Origin: Psychrobacillus sp044762655 | Lineage (GTDB): Bacteria > Bacillota > Bacilli > Bacillales_A > Planococcaceae | Direction of reading: 5' to 3' | NCBI RefSeq assembly: GCF_044762655.1 | Contig: NZ_JBIWER010000006.1 | Span: forward strand, 163,596-227,595 | DNA: 64,000 nt | In this document: in pieces, positions 50,819-59,567 of the stretch | Layout of the letters: every line of letters begins with the position of its first letter | How positions within the stretch are numbered: position 1 is the first letter of the stretch | The notes under the pieces: model-generated | What the model saw: the letters and a program-made list of their open reading frames with translations, nothing else | What the model was told of the DNA's origin: nothing | Database searches by the model: none | Program-made: the position numbers and the translations under genes

Positions 50819-51982
50819 TTATTCTTCTAATGGTACATAGCCTACTTTTTCCACAAGTGATTGCCCCTGTTCCGATAATATCCACTCGATCAATGGCTCC
50901 ACATTCGGATTGTCCGTTCCAGCTGTTACGATGTAGAACTCAGATGAAATTGGATAAGTATTTGCTCGAATATTTTCCTTCGTTGGTGCTACCCCATCTA
51001 TTTGTAATAACTTGATCTGATCATTGCCTACCATTTCTGTAGAATAATAACGGAATGTAAAGCCAATTGCATTTTTATAATTTCTATATTGAGATACCTC
51101 ATTTATAATTCCACCCATCCCTGTAACGATATCCTCTGAAGGTGGCTTCATTAGTGGCATTCCCTTCATAAGTGACTGAAGCGCAGATTGTGAACCACTG
51201 TCTTCTGGTCGTTGGAAAGCACGTATTGTATCATTATTGCCTCCAAGCTGCTCCCAGTTTGTCACTTTTCCCATATATATATCTGTTATTTGATCTACTG
51301 TAAGGTTATCAACAGGATTTTTTTTATTGACAAAAAAGACAAATGCTTCTCGACCAATAGGTGTCATTTTGAGCTCTAATCCTTTTTGTTCTGCAATTTT
51401 CTTTTGAGCTTCCGACGGTGCTGCGACGAAAATCATATCAACCGTACCATTAAAGAGATTCTCATAAGCATTGGGTGTATTACTCATCATTACTTCACTA
51501 GCGTAAGGTGGATACGGTTTTTCTGGATATGTTGCTTCGACAAAAGCCGCATATAAAGGATACAGGGCAGTTGCACCGTCCAATTTTGGTAAATCACCGG
51601 CAACTTGAAGCGTAGGCTTCTCTTTTAATGTGGCGACATCGCCAAATTCAGAAAAGGGCTCATACTTACTAATATCGACTTCTGCATCTACAGTCGGTAT
51701 TAAGCTGGTATACACATCTTTTAAAGGAGCAATCGCACTGATTAGTATTGCTGCACCTGCAATACTGCCAAAAATAGTTTTTCGCTGCTTCGTTTGAAAA
51801 AAACGAGATCTATTAAATACAAACAGTATATATAACACGACTCCAGCAGTTATGAGCAGCGCAATATAATCGACTTTCCCCATTATTAATACAAAAAACA
51901 AACCGATGAATACAAAGAACACTATTCCGATTAAAGCAAAAATAGAAAGTATTACTGCCCCAATTTTTGACTCTACTTTCAT
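50819..51982 (-). CDS. Membrane-anchored PstS-like substrate-binding protein
   Basis: A 387-residue protein. Three hydrophobic helices lie at ~8-34, 38-57 and 70-88, followed by a periplasmic-binding domain with phosphate-binding-protein features: 'LDGATALYPLYAAFVEATYP', 'NAYENLFNGTVDMIFVAAPS' and 'TDIYMGKVTNWEQLGGNNDT'. It lacks a lipobox; the helices anchor it instead. No pst permease or ATPase is adjacent. It is encoded 17 nt after an XRE regulator. The role may be sensing rather than transport; this is an inference. Confidence 0.85.
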   Translation of the reverse strand: MKVESKIGAVILSIFALIGIVFFVFIGLFFVLIMGKVDYIALLITAGVVLYILFVFNRSRFFQTKQRKTIFGSIAGAAILISAIAPLKDVYTSLIPTVDAEVDISKYEPFSEFGDVATLKEKPTLQVAGDLPKLDGATALYPLYAAFVEATYPEKPYPPYASEVMMSNTPNAYENLFNGTVDMIFVAAPSEAQKKIAEQKGLELKMTPIGREAFVFFVNKKNPVDNLTVDQITDIYMGKVTNWEQLGGNNDTIRAFQRPEDSGSQSALQSLMKGMPLMKPPSEDIVTGMGGIINEVSQYRNYKNAIGFTFRYYSTEMVGNDQIKLLQIDGVAPTKENIRANTYPISSEFYIVTAGTDNPNVEPLIEWILSEQGQSLVEKVGYVPLEE

Positions 51983-51999
51983 CCCTATCCCCCCTTTTG

Positions 52000-52455
52000 T
52001 TATTCCGTTTTGAACAGCTCATTAAGCCGTATAATTGCTTCCTCTTCATCAAACGAACTAAACCAACGATAATTTTTGTCATCTAAAATACGATAATGCT
52101 GGCTAATAACATTTTGTTGTAGTCGGAAATCTCCCTTTGACTTTATATCCTTCCACCATACACGACCACCCATCGATTTATCCTTTGGTCGATCAACACC
52201 ATCATGTACTAATGTTTCAATCACTTCCAGTGGCTCATCACCTAACACAGACTGCAATATTTCACTATCACGAAACAATGCACATACTGCAATTACAATT
52301 GTCCATCCTGCTAGTATTCTCTCTTTCTCTATTTGGACGAGCGTTTTCTTCGATATTCCCAATATCTCAGCCATTTTATCCTGTGAATAACCCTTTTCTA
52401 GACGAATCATTCGAATCCTCAATGAAATAAGCTGAATTACATATTCTTTATCCAT
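52000..52455 (-). CDS. XRE family helix-turn-helix regulator
   Basis: A 151-residue protein with an N-terminal XRE domain (~10-65: 'IRLEKGYSQDKMAEILGISK') and a ~70-residue C-terminal part rich in Trp, Lys and Glu. I do not recognise the C-terminal part. It is co-transcribed with the membrane PstS-like gene. A 24-bp near-perfect palindrome 33 bp upstream of the start is a probable operator, also close to the divergent peptidase gene. ATG at 52455 follows AAAGGAG. Confidence 0.85.
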   Translation of the reverse strand: MDKEYVIQLISLRIRMIRLEKGYSQDKMAEILGISKKTLVQIEKERILAGWTIVIAVCALFRDSEILQSVLGDEPLEVIETLVHDGVDRPKDKSMGGRVWWKDIKSKGDFRLQQNVISQHYRILDDKNYRWFSSFDEEEAIIRLNELFKTE

Positions 52456-52487
52456 ATACTGCTCCTTTAATAATGAATTTTCATTCT

Positions 52488-52511
52488 ATTTAGTGTAATT
52501 TTACACTAAAT
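52488..52511. promoter_or_regulatory. 24-bp palindrome, probable XRE operator
   Basis: Arms ATTTAGTGTAA and TTACACTAAAT (11 bp each) with a 2-bp centre. It lies in the divergent region between the XRE gene (33 bp away) and the M28 peptidase gene (145 bp away). Confidence 0.7.
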
Positions 52512-52655
52512 GTGCAATTAATACAATGGTTGTGTGTTTTTTCTTTTTTATATAGGGAATGTAGTGAATTAGAATATTAAAAAAAGTATTGATATTTAGC
52601 ATTTTTTGTCGTTTAATTATCTAGTTGTAAAAAAAATTGTAAAGGACTGTGATAC

Positions 52656-54788
52656 ATGAACAAGATTATGGGAGGATTAGCAGCTACATTGTTAATCACT
52701 TTAACTTTAGGAGCTTGTACTCCAAAAGAAGAGGCTGTAAAGGAGAAGAAATTGATCGATGTAAATGAGGAATACCTATCCGCTGTGGATGTCGATTATG
52801 CATTTGATTTTACAAAGAGCCTAGAGGAATTTAAGACAAATGAAAAACTTGGTTATCGAACTGCTGGATCAGAGGCAGAATTGAAAACTGGGGAAAAAAT
52901 TGCGGAAGAAATGAAAAAAATTGGACTTACTGAAGTGACAAAGGACGAATTTACTTTAGACACATGGGAATTTGAAAAAGCTGATCTAACTTTCCTAGAT
53001 GAAAACGGCAAAGAGCATATGGCTGTTTTAGGAGCTTATCAAGTTAATTTCAATACGAATGGTGTCAAGGATTTTGAAATTGTCTATGGTGGTAAAGGGA
53101 CTGCTGATGATTTAGCAAATCTTGATATCGAAGGTAAGCTAGTTTTAATTGACATAAATCAACGGGAGGAATGGTGGATTAGTTACCCTGCCTACCAAGC
53201 CCATTTAAAAGGAGCTGCGGGAGTAATTGCAGTTCAAGAAGCCGGATATGCCGAAGCAGATGAAGATGCACTAAATGCGCAGGATATTTGTGGACCTGAT
53301 GATGCTCCTGCATTTTCTATGTCCCAAACAGATGCCAAGCTATTGAAAAAAGCTTTAGAAGCTAGTGAAAATGATACAATGACTGTAAAATTCGACGCTA
53401 AATCTACGGTGAAAATGGACGGAAAGTCGTATAACTATTACGGAAAAATTATCGGTAAAGATCCAGAATCGTATATTATTCTATCTGCTCACTACGATTC
53501 TTACTTTACAGGATTCCAGGATGACCATGCAGCTATCGGATTAATGATGGGTGTTGCTAAAGGTTTAGTAGACAGTGGCTATCAACCAGAAAAAACGATT
53601 ATCTTCAATGCCCTTGCTGCAGAGGAATGGGGAGTTTCTAATACTCGCTATGACTGGTCCACTGGTGCATACAACCAAATATTCAATATTCACCCGGAAT
53701 GGGTTGGAAAAGCATTTGCTAATATGAATTTTGAGCTTCCAGCCTATGAGCATACAACGCAAGATGAAATTCGTTCTGCTTACGAATTGAATAATTATTT
53801 AACGGAATTCGCAGAAACTGTACCAAGCGTAGATGGCGTGTATAAAGACGGCATTTCGGTTATTTCTCCGCTTCGTACATGGTCCGATGATTTTTCATTT
53901 AGTATTGCTGGTGTACCTGCCCTTCGTAATGATTTTCAAGACAGTGATTTCATGCGCTCTCATTATCATTCACAATTTGATAATGAAGACACATATAATG
54001 AGGATGCTTTTAAATTTCACTTAAATCTATACGGATTACTTTCCATGCATTACGATCAAACAGCAGTCGTTCCATTAGACTTCACCACGCGTTTGACAGC
54101 AATGAAAGATAAAGTCGATACGGATGCATTTGGACAAGCAGGAGTTTCTTCCGAACAATTAGATACAGAAATCGATAAATCCATTGCCCTTGCTGAAGAA
54201 GTAAATGCAAAGGTTGCAAAAGTAAATGACGATTATTTAGCTGCTCTATCTGAAGAAGATACAGAAACTGCTCAAAAATTGTATGATGAAAGCCGTGAAT
54301 TGAATAGTGGTCTACTCTCTGCATTCAAATACGCTGAAGATCATTTCGTTCGTTTAACATGGGAGGATGTACTAATATTCCCACACGAACATGCTCAAAA
54401 TAATATTACGAACCTTTCCCTAGCTATCGATGCTTTAGAAAAAGGTGACATCACAACTGCGGTTGATGAACACCTTTGGGCAATTGACAACAACTGGTAC
54501 GCGTATGATTTTGATAAAGATGTATTCAATTATTTCACAGACTATGTTATTAAAGCACCTAAGGAAAAACTTATGTGGGGTGAAGGCAGAATTGTCGGTC
54601 ATGAGAACTTATTTGATCCTATCAACTCATTGATTGAAAAAAGTGAGCAAGAAGATGCTGATATATCTGCTGAACTAGCTACATTGAAGGAAACACTTGA
54701 AAGACAAAAGATATTACTTCAAACAACTACAGACGAAGAAACAATCGCTGTACAAGAACTTGGTAAACAACTAGAAGCTTTAAAATAA
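52656..54788 (+). CDS. M28 family metallopeptidase lipoprotein with PA domain
   Basis: A 710-residue surface lipoprotein with lipobox 'LTLGAC' (Cys near 21). A protease-associated insert occupies ~130-250. The zinc-peptidase core shows 'ILSAHYDSY' near 275, 'FQDDHAAIG' near 290, 'AAEEWG' near 327 and 'HYHSQFDNEDTY' near 437; these are the usual H, D, E and second H ligands. A C-terminal helical region (~470-710) is glutamate- and lysine-rich. It is probably an aminopeptidase acting outside the membrane. It is monocistronic with a strong terminator. Confidence 0.92.
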   Translation: MNKIMGGLAATLLITLTLGACTPKEEAVKEKKLIDVNEEYLSAVDVDYAFDFTKSLEEFKTNEKLGYRTAGSEAELKTGEKIAEEMKKIGLTEVTKDEFTLDTWEFEKADLTFLDENGKEHMAVLGAYQVNFNTNGVKDFEIVYGGKGTADDLANLDIEGKLVLIDINQREEWWISYPAYQAHLKGAAGVIAVQEAGYAEADEDALNAQDICGPDDAPAFSMSQTDAKLLKKALEASENDTMTVKFDAKSTVKMDGKSYNYYGKIIGKDPESYIILSAHYDSYFTGFQDDHAAIGLMMGVAKGLVDSGYQPEKTIIFNALAAEEWGVSNTRYDWSTGAYNQIFNIHPEWVGKAFANMNFELPAYEHTTQDEIRSAYELNNYLTEFAETVPSVDGVYKDGISVISPLRTWSDDFSFSIAGVPALRNDFQDSDFMRSHYHSQFDNEDTYNEDAFKFHLNLYGLLSMHYDQTAVVPLDFTTRLTAMKDKVDTDAFGQAGVSSEQLDTEIDKSIALAEEVNAKVAKVNDDYLAALSEEDTETAQKLYDESRELNSGLLSAFKYAEDHFVRLTWEDVLIFPHEHAQNNITNLSLAIDALEKGDITTAVDEHLWAIDNNWYAYDFDKDVFNYFTDYVIKAPKEKLMWGEGRIVGHENLFDPINSLIEKSEQEDADISAELATLKETLERQKILLQTTTDEETIAVQELGKQLEALK

Positions 54789-54795
54789 TATTGAA

Positions 54796-54832
54796 AAAGG
54801 CTATCTGAGCGTCATGAACTCAGATAGCCTTT
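54796..54832 (+). terminator. Terminator of the M28 peptidase gene
   Basis: A perfect 14-bp stem AAAGGCTATCTGAG with its complement and a 9-nt loop, followed by CTTTTTC. It may also serve the convergent dehydrogenase gene. Confidence 0.9.
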
Positions 54833-54845
54833 CTTTTTCTAAATA

Positions 54846-55805
54846 TTAAAGTAAAGAACGAATGACTCCTCCATCCAAGTATGCTTGAATATCTTCTATG
54901 GCTTCAAGATAATAGGTTGTGTAGTTTCTTTCTGATACATATCCTAAATGTGGAGTAGCTAATACGTTCGGCAATATCCGAAATGGATGATCCATTGGTA
55001 GCGGCTCCATATCGAAGACATCTAAACCTGCTCCTGCAATCCAGTTTTCCTGGAGCGCTTTTATAAGCGCTTGCTGGTCCACTATGGCTGATCGGGATGT
55101 ATTAACCAAATAAGCGGTGCTTTTCATAAGTTGTAATTCCTTCTCGCTTATAAGTCCTCTAGTTCTGTCGCTTAATACTAGATGAATAGAGATGTAATCA
55201 CTTGTCTCTAACAACTCTTCTTTTGAACTCGCTAACTGAACACCCAGCTTATCTGTCTGCTCCTTTGTTAGGTTTTTACTCCAGGCGATGACATCCATTC
55301 CAAAGGCTTTCGCAATAGTTGCCATTCGTCCACCTATTTTACCCAACCCAAGAAGACCTAAACGTTTCCCATATAAATCTGTCCCAACTGTGCTCTGCCA
55401 TAATCCATTACTACGAAGGCTATCGTTTTCTTTCATAATTTGACGTGCTAGGTTTAGTATTAAAGCCCAAGTTAACTCTGTTGGCGGCTCTGAAGAACTT
55501 GCAGTCCCACAAACAGCAACTCCATGAGCAGATGCAGCCACAAGGTCAATCGATGCATTTCTCATTCCTGAAGTAATCAGTAGTTTAAGCTTAGGTAACT
55601 TTTCAAAAAGTGTGGCTCCAAAAGGTGTACGCTCCCGCATCACAATTACTATTTCTGCATCACGAATGGACTCTACAAGTTCATTTTCATCGTTAAAGTG
55701 CTGAGAAAACGATACAACCTCGACCTTCTCTGTAATAGACGACCAGTCTGCCATTTTTATAGCAACCTGCTGGTAATCATCTAAAATAGCACAGCGTATC
55801 CTCAT
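54846..55805 (-). CDS. D-isomer-specific 2-hydroxyacid dehydrogenase
   Basis: A 319-residue NAD-dependent dehydrogenase. The Rossmann motif 'LGLLGLGKIGGRMA' is near 148. Catalytic residues are visible as Arg in 'NTSRSAI' (about 235), Glu in 'DVFDMEPLP' (about 265) and His in 'TPHLGYV' (about 285). Related enzymes act on phosphoglycerate, glyoxylate or other 2-oxoacids. The 'SSSEPPTELTWALIL' region differs from SerA. It lies 14 nt after a TauE-type gene, so the pair may handle a sulfonate- or sulfite-linked C3 acid, which is speculative. Confidence 0.9.
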   Translation of the reverse strand: MRIRCAILDDYQQVAIKMADWSSITEKVEVVSFSQHFNDENELVESIRDAEIVIVMRERTPFGATLFEKLPKLKLLITSGMRNASIDLVAASAHGVAVCGTASSSEPPTELTWALILNLARQIMKENDSLRSNGLWQSTVGTDLYGKRLGLLGLGKIGGRMATIAKAFGMDVIAWSKNLTKEQTDKLGVQLASSKEELLETSDYISIHLVLSDRTRGLISEKELQLMKSTAYLVNTSRSAIVDQQALIKALQENWIAGAGLDVFDMEPLPMDHPFRILPNVLATPHLGYVSERNYTTYYLEAIEDIQAYLDGGVIRSLL

Positions 55806-55819
55806 ACTTCACTCCTCCT

Positions 55820-56554
55820 TTATTTCAAGTAGTCCACTACAATTTGTACTAACAGTAATATAGTAACCACTCGCAGCAGCGGTTTAATATGCTTCGCTTT
55901 TAGTTTCCGTGCAAGGCGAAGTCCAAGCTGTGCTCCAATTATTGCGCCAAGCATTAACGCAAGGGTAACTGGCCACATAATCTTACCAGTAGAAATATAT
56001 GTTATCGATGCACCGAAGCAGCTAGAAAACACTCCAATTCGAGCAAGTCCCACAGCTCGTATATACGCAATCTTTTCACTAGCATACAAGTATAGTGCTA
56101 GCGTGCTGCTCCCTGGACCGAACATGCCGTCATACATTCCGATTCCTAGTAATGCTGGTGCCGTTTTTTTATTCAGTTGAAAGATTTCCTTTCCTTCAAA
56201 GTTTCCTTTTCCCATAAAGGAGGTTACAAAGGCAAAGCTTAGTAGAATAATAGCGATAATCGTCAGGACTTCTCCAGTTAGAAAGGAAGCAACGAGTCCA
56301 CCTATTATCCCCCCTCCTAAACAAAAGATTAATACCGAAAGTGCCTCTTTCCCGCTAACCTCTTTTTTCACGAAAATCACGAGAAAGCTTGAGAACGAGC
56401 TGACTGTATTCGATACTTTATTTGCCCCAATGGCAGAATGCACTGGCAATCCCATTAAAAGCATCATCGGCAGACTTATAAGACCTCCCCCACCTACTAA
56501 TGTGCCAACTACATTTCCCACAACTCCAATAATGAAAAAGATTAAAAACTCCAT
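55820..56554 (-). CDS. TauE/SafE family membrane exporter
   Basis: A 244-residue membrane protein with seven to eight helices and two family repeats: 'GGGGLISLPMMLLMGLPVHSA' in the first and 'GMYDGMFGPGSSTLALYLY' in the second. The family exports sulfite, sulfoacetate or other organosulfur anions. It is the first gene of a pair with the 2-hydroxyacid dehydrogenase. It starts with ATG behind AGAAGG and is divergent from the sugar dehydrogenase gene. Confidence 0.9.
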   Translation of the reverse strand: MEFLIFFIIGVVGNVVGTLVGGGGLISLPMMLLMGLPVHSAIGANKVSNTVSSFSSFLVIFVKKEVSGKEALSVLIFCLGGGIIGGLVASFLTGEVLTIIAIILLSFAFVTSFMGKGNFEGKEIFQLNKKTAPALLGIGMYDGMFGPGSSTLALYLYASEKIAYIRAVGLARIGVFSSCFGASITYISTGKIMWPVTLALMLGAIIGAQLGLRLARKLKAKHIKPLLRVVTILLLVQIVVDYLK

Positions 56555-56718
56555 TTTATAATGCCTTCTTTCAAAACCGCTTTTGTTCTTTTAGCATACT
56601 CTGACTTCTATCATAAGTAAATTCGATAGTTATTATCGTATTACATAGGAAAAACTTATCATCTTTGGGAGGATTATTGATTCTCTTAAGGGAAGAAGTA
56701 ATACAAGGAGGGATTTCC

Positions 56719-57720
56719 ATGAAAAAAGGGTTTCTAGTTATTTTACTAGTTTTATTCGGCTGTACGGAGGAGATAGAAAAGTTGCCCAACAAAGGTTCAA
56801 TTGTAGAAAAGATCGCAACAAACTTAAATATTCCTTGGTCCATTAATTTACACGACAATGCTTTTTATATATCTGAACGTGTTGGTACAATTGCACGTAT
56901 ACATGATGGCACAATTGTACATGAGCCAATACAACTTTCGGATAAGCTTGCAGCGATCTCAGAAGCAGGATTACTCGGCTTTGTACTGAAACCTGACTTT
57001 GAAAAAACGAGTGAAGCATTCGCTTACTATACGTATGATATTAACGGTGAAGCCTTTAACAGAGTCGTGACTATTAAGCGAGAAGATGGTCAATGGCATG
57101 AAATCGCTATTCATTTGGACGGCATAGCGACCGGTAATATTCATCATGGTGGTCGTATAGAAATTGGACCAGATGGATTGTTGTATGTAACTGTCGGCGA
57201 CGCAGGAAATCCTAATAATGCACAGGACCCAACTTCACTGAATGGAAAAATTCTTCGAATGAACGAAGAAGGCTCCTTTGAAATATTCTCCATGGGGCAC
57301 CGCAATCCTCAGGGACTTACCTGGGACGAGGAAGGAATTCTATACGAAGCGGAGCATGGTCAATCGGCAAATGATGAAATCAATTTAGTGGAACAAGGTA
57401 AAAACTATGGTTATCCAATTATAGAAGGGGAAGAAGCTGAAGAAGGGCTTGAATCTCCTATTATCACATCTGGTGGTAACGAAACCTGGGCACCATCAGG
57501 CATTACCTTTCATAAAGATAAATTGTATGTCGCTACACTTCGTGGAGAGTCTGTGAAAGTGATTAATGTGGATACTGGCGAGATTGAGCAATCGATTACA
57601 GGATTTGGCCGAGTGCGCGATGTGTTCTCTGATGGGGAATCGCTTTATTTCATTACAAACAATACAGATGGCCGCGGTACTCCTAGTGGCGATGATGACG
57701 TATTGTATAAATTGGATTAG
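56719..57720 (+). CDS. PQQ-dependent sugar dehydrogenase-like lipoprotein (GSDH family)
   Basis: A 333-residue beta-propeller protein of the soluble glucose/sorbosone dehydrogenase family. Signal peptide with lipobox 'VLFGC'. Blocks include 'NLNIPWSI', 'GGRIEIGPDGLLYVTVGDAG', 'MGHRNPQGLTWD' and 'WAPSGITF'. Members use PQQ to oxidise aldoses outside the membrane; Firmicutes rarely make PQQ, so cofactor or function may differ. The frame opens 18 codons earlier, but a perfect AGGAGG lies 7-8 nt before the ATG at 56719. It is followed immediately by the 21-bp-period array instead of a terminator. Confidence 0.88.
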   Translation: MKKGFLVILLVLFGCTEEIEKLPNKGSIVEKIATNLNIPWSINLHDNAFYISERVGTIARIHDGTIVHEPIQLSDKLAAISEAGLLGFVLKPDFEKTSEAFAYYTYDINGEAFNRVVTIKREDGQWHEIAIHLDGIATGNIHHGGRIEIGPDGLLYVTVGDAGNPNNAQDPTSLNGKILRMNEEGSFEIFSMGHRNPQGLTWDEEGILYEAEHGQSANDEINLVEQGKNYGYPIIEGEEAEEGLESPIITSGGNETWAPSGITFHKDKLYVATLRGESVKVINVDTGEIEQSITGFGRVRDVFSDGESLYFITNNTDGRGTPSGDDDVLYKLD

Positions 57721-57727
57721 TGGTGGT

Positions 57728-57865
57728 GATCGATCGATTATTTTGGGTGGTTGATCGATTTTTGGCCGTCATCGATCGATTTTCCGGTGCGATCGATCGA
57801 TTTTCCGGTGCGATCGATCGATTCTATAGTATGATCGATCGATTATCACCTGTCATCGATCGATT
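57728..57865. repeat. Strict 21-bp-period array, core GATCGATCGATT
   Basis: Seven 12-mers start at 57728, 57749, 57770, 57791, 57812, 57833 and 57854, exactly 21 bp apart. The second is degenerate (GGTTGATCGATT) and the third and seventh start with C. The 9-bp spacers mostly differ, with TTCCGGTGC occurring twice. The array fills the whole gap between two convergent genes (57721-57866). No terminator hairpin other than the self-complementary cores is present. It is not a CRISPR array: spacers are too short and there are no cas genes. Confidence 0.9.
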
Positions 57866-57866
57866 C

Positions 57867-58340
57867 TTAACAAATCTTCTTTGACATTGCAATTTGTATA
57901 CCAGATCTTCCATTAAACCGAATACCTTCATCGATAAAACCCGATTTTCCATAAACAACTTGTGCACCCTTGTTTGCTTCATTCACCCCAAGCACTATTC
58001 TATTTACATGTGGAAAATGCTTCGCTACAAACGAAGGTAGTAGTAACATAGACTTTTGCGCAATTCCCCTCCCCTGATAATCCGGATGAATGGAATATCC
58101 TCTAAGTAAAATACTCTCCTCAATATCTGTATAATGGAATTTATCATCTCCCGTATCTAACACGAAGAAGCCAGCACCCTGATCATCTTCCGTTATAATA
58201 ATGGGAGTATACGTTGCATTTATTTGAGCTCGTTCTAGTAATTCTAATGGATGTCCTGTGAATGAAAGCTGCTCCTCAGATAGCGGATAATTTTCTAACG
58301 ATTTACGATAACTATCATTATACATAGTAAGCTTGATCAT
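57867..58340 (-). CDS. GNAT family N-acetyltransferase
   Basis: A 157-residue acetyltransferase with the acetyl-CoA loop 'IHPDYQGRGIAQKSMLLL' near 85 and a 'VYGKSGFIDEG' end region near 130. The substrate is unknown. The frame starts with GTG at 58349, but AAAGGGG is correctly placed for the ATG at 58340. It is monocistronic; its 3' end abuts the 21-bp-period array. Confidence 0.88.
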   Translation of the reverse strand: MIKLTMYNDSYRKSLENYPLSEEQLSFTGHPLELLERAQINATYTPIIITEDDQGAGFFVLDTGDDKFHYTDIEESILLRGYSIHPDYQGRGIAQKSMLLLPSFVAKHFPHVNRIVLGVNEANKGAQVVYGKSGFIDEGIRFNGRSGIQIAMSKKIC

Positions 58341-58391
58341 AAATTTCACCCCTTTTAACTAGATTATCACAATAGGCGGAGGTATTTCCAA

Positions 58392-59534
58392 ATGAAAATA
58401 GCAATTATAGGTGGAGGTATTGGTGGGCTCTGTGCTGCGGTAACCCTACAAAAACTAGGGTTTACTGTTCAAGTATTTGAAGCTAATCCAACGTTTCAAC
58501 CAGTAGGTGCCGGTATTGGGATAGGATCCAATGCTTTGCAGGCACTAATGGAAATTGGTGTTGGTGAAGATATATTTGCAAAAGGACATGTACTTCATAC
58601 ACAGGAATTTCAAGACTCGTATGGAGAAACTTTAAATACGATTGATTTTACCGTGCTTAAACAGCTTTATGGTCAAGAAAATATTACCATTCACCGTGCT
58701 GATTTGCATAGAACTTTCCTAGAAGCACTTAAACCGAATACACTTCATTTCAATAAAAAATGTATATCTATCGAGCAAAAAGACCATCAAGTAACAGTCC
58801 GTTTTGAAGACGGTACGACAGAGACCGCCGAATTACTCATTGCTGCTGACGGTATTCACTCACCTATAAGGCAACAACTTGTTCCTGGCTCAGTCCCAAG
58901 ATATGCAGGTTATACATGCTGGAGAGGCATAACCGAAAATGACGGAAGAGCTAATGAATATACATCAACCGAATTATGGTCAACAAAAGGAAGATTCGGG
59001 ATGGCTCCCATGAAGAATGGTAGCGTTTATTGGTTTGCTTGCATCAATACAGCACCACGCAACCCACAATTTCAGCAGCTTACTTCACAGGAAATCGGTG
59101 ACTTATATAGACATTTTCCAGAAGTTGTACAAAGTATAATTACCACTACACCTCTTGAAAATATCCTTCACCATGATATTTCTGATATAAAGCCACTACG
59201 ACGGTTTGTTTTTGATAGAGTTGTTCTACTGGGGGATGCTGCTCATGCTACTACACCAAATATGGGACAAGGTGCGGGACAAGCAATTGAAGATGCCATA
59301 GTTCTCGGAAATGGCTTCAAACAATTGGAACATGTGGATAAGGTGTTAGCATTTTATGAAGCTAAGCGAGTTGCTCGCACCGCAAAAGTAATCCGGCTTT
59401 CTCGTCAAATAGGGGTAACTGCTCAAATTCAATCTCTCCCACTCGCTGCCACTCGGGATTTCTTATTTCCTTTTATCCCTTCAAAAATTTTAATGGGCCG
59501 ATTAAAATTCTTATTTGATGTGAAATTAAAATAA
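58392..59534 (+). CDS. FAD-dependent monooxygenase (UbiH/PHBH-like)
   Basis: A 380-residue flavoprotein of the aromatic-ring hydroxylase fold. 'IAIIGGGIGGLCAAVTL' at 3-19 binds FAD, 'LIAADGIHSPIRQQL' near 155 is the DG motif and 'VVLLGDAAHATTPNMGQG' near 278 is the GD motif. Probable substrates are aromatic or isoprenoid compounds such as salicylate-like acids or ubiquinone-type precursors; none is implied by neighbours. The gene is transcribed alone and divergently from the GNAT gene. Confidence 0.9.
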   Translation: MKIAIIGGGIGGLCAAVTLQKLGFTVQVFEANPTFQPVGAGIGIGSNALQALMEIGVGEDIFAKGHVLHTQEFQDSYGETLNTIDFTVLKQLYGQENITIHRADLHRTFLEALKPNTLHFNKKCISIEQKDHQVTVRFEDGTTETAELLIAADGIHSPIRQQLVPGSVPRYAGYTCWRGITENDGRANEYTSTELWSTKGRFGMAPMKNGSVYWFACINTAPRNPQFQQLTSQEIGDLYRHFPEVVQSIITTTPLENILHHDISDIKPLRRFVFDRVVLLGDAAHATTPNMGQGAGQAIEDAIVLGNGFKQLEHVDKVLAFYEAKRVARTAKVIRLSRQIGVTAQIQSLPLAATRDFLFPFIPSKILMGRLKFLFDVKLK

Positions 59535-59562
59535 AGTGCCTTGCATGTAGCAGGCACTTTAT
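59531..59562. terminator. Terminator of the monooxygenase gene
   Basis: An 11-bp stem ATAAAGTGCCT with its complement and a 10-nt loop. The stop codon of the gene lies in the left arm. Confidence 0.75.
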
Positions 59563-59567
59563 ATTTA

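Noticed and set aside
57728..57865. CRISPR array
   Set aside because: The repeat is 12 bp and the spacers 9 bp, far too short; two spacers are identical and no cas genes are present.
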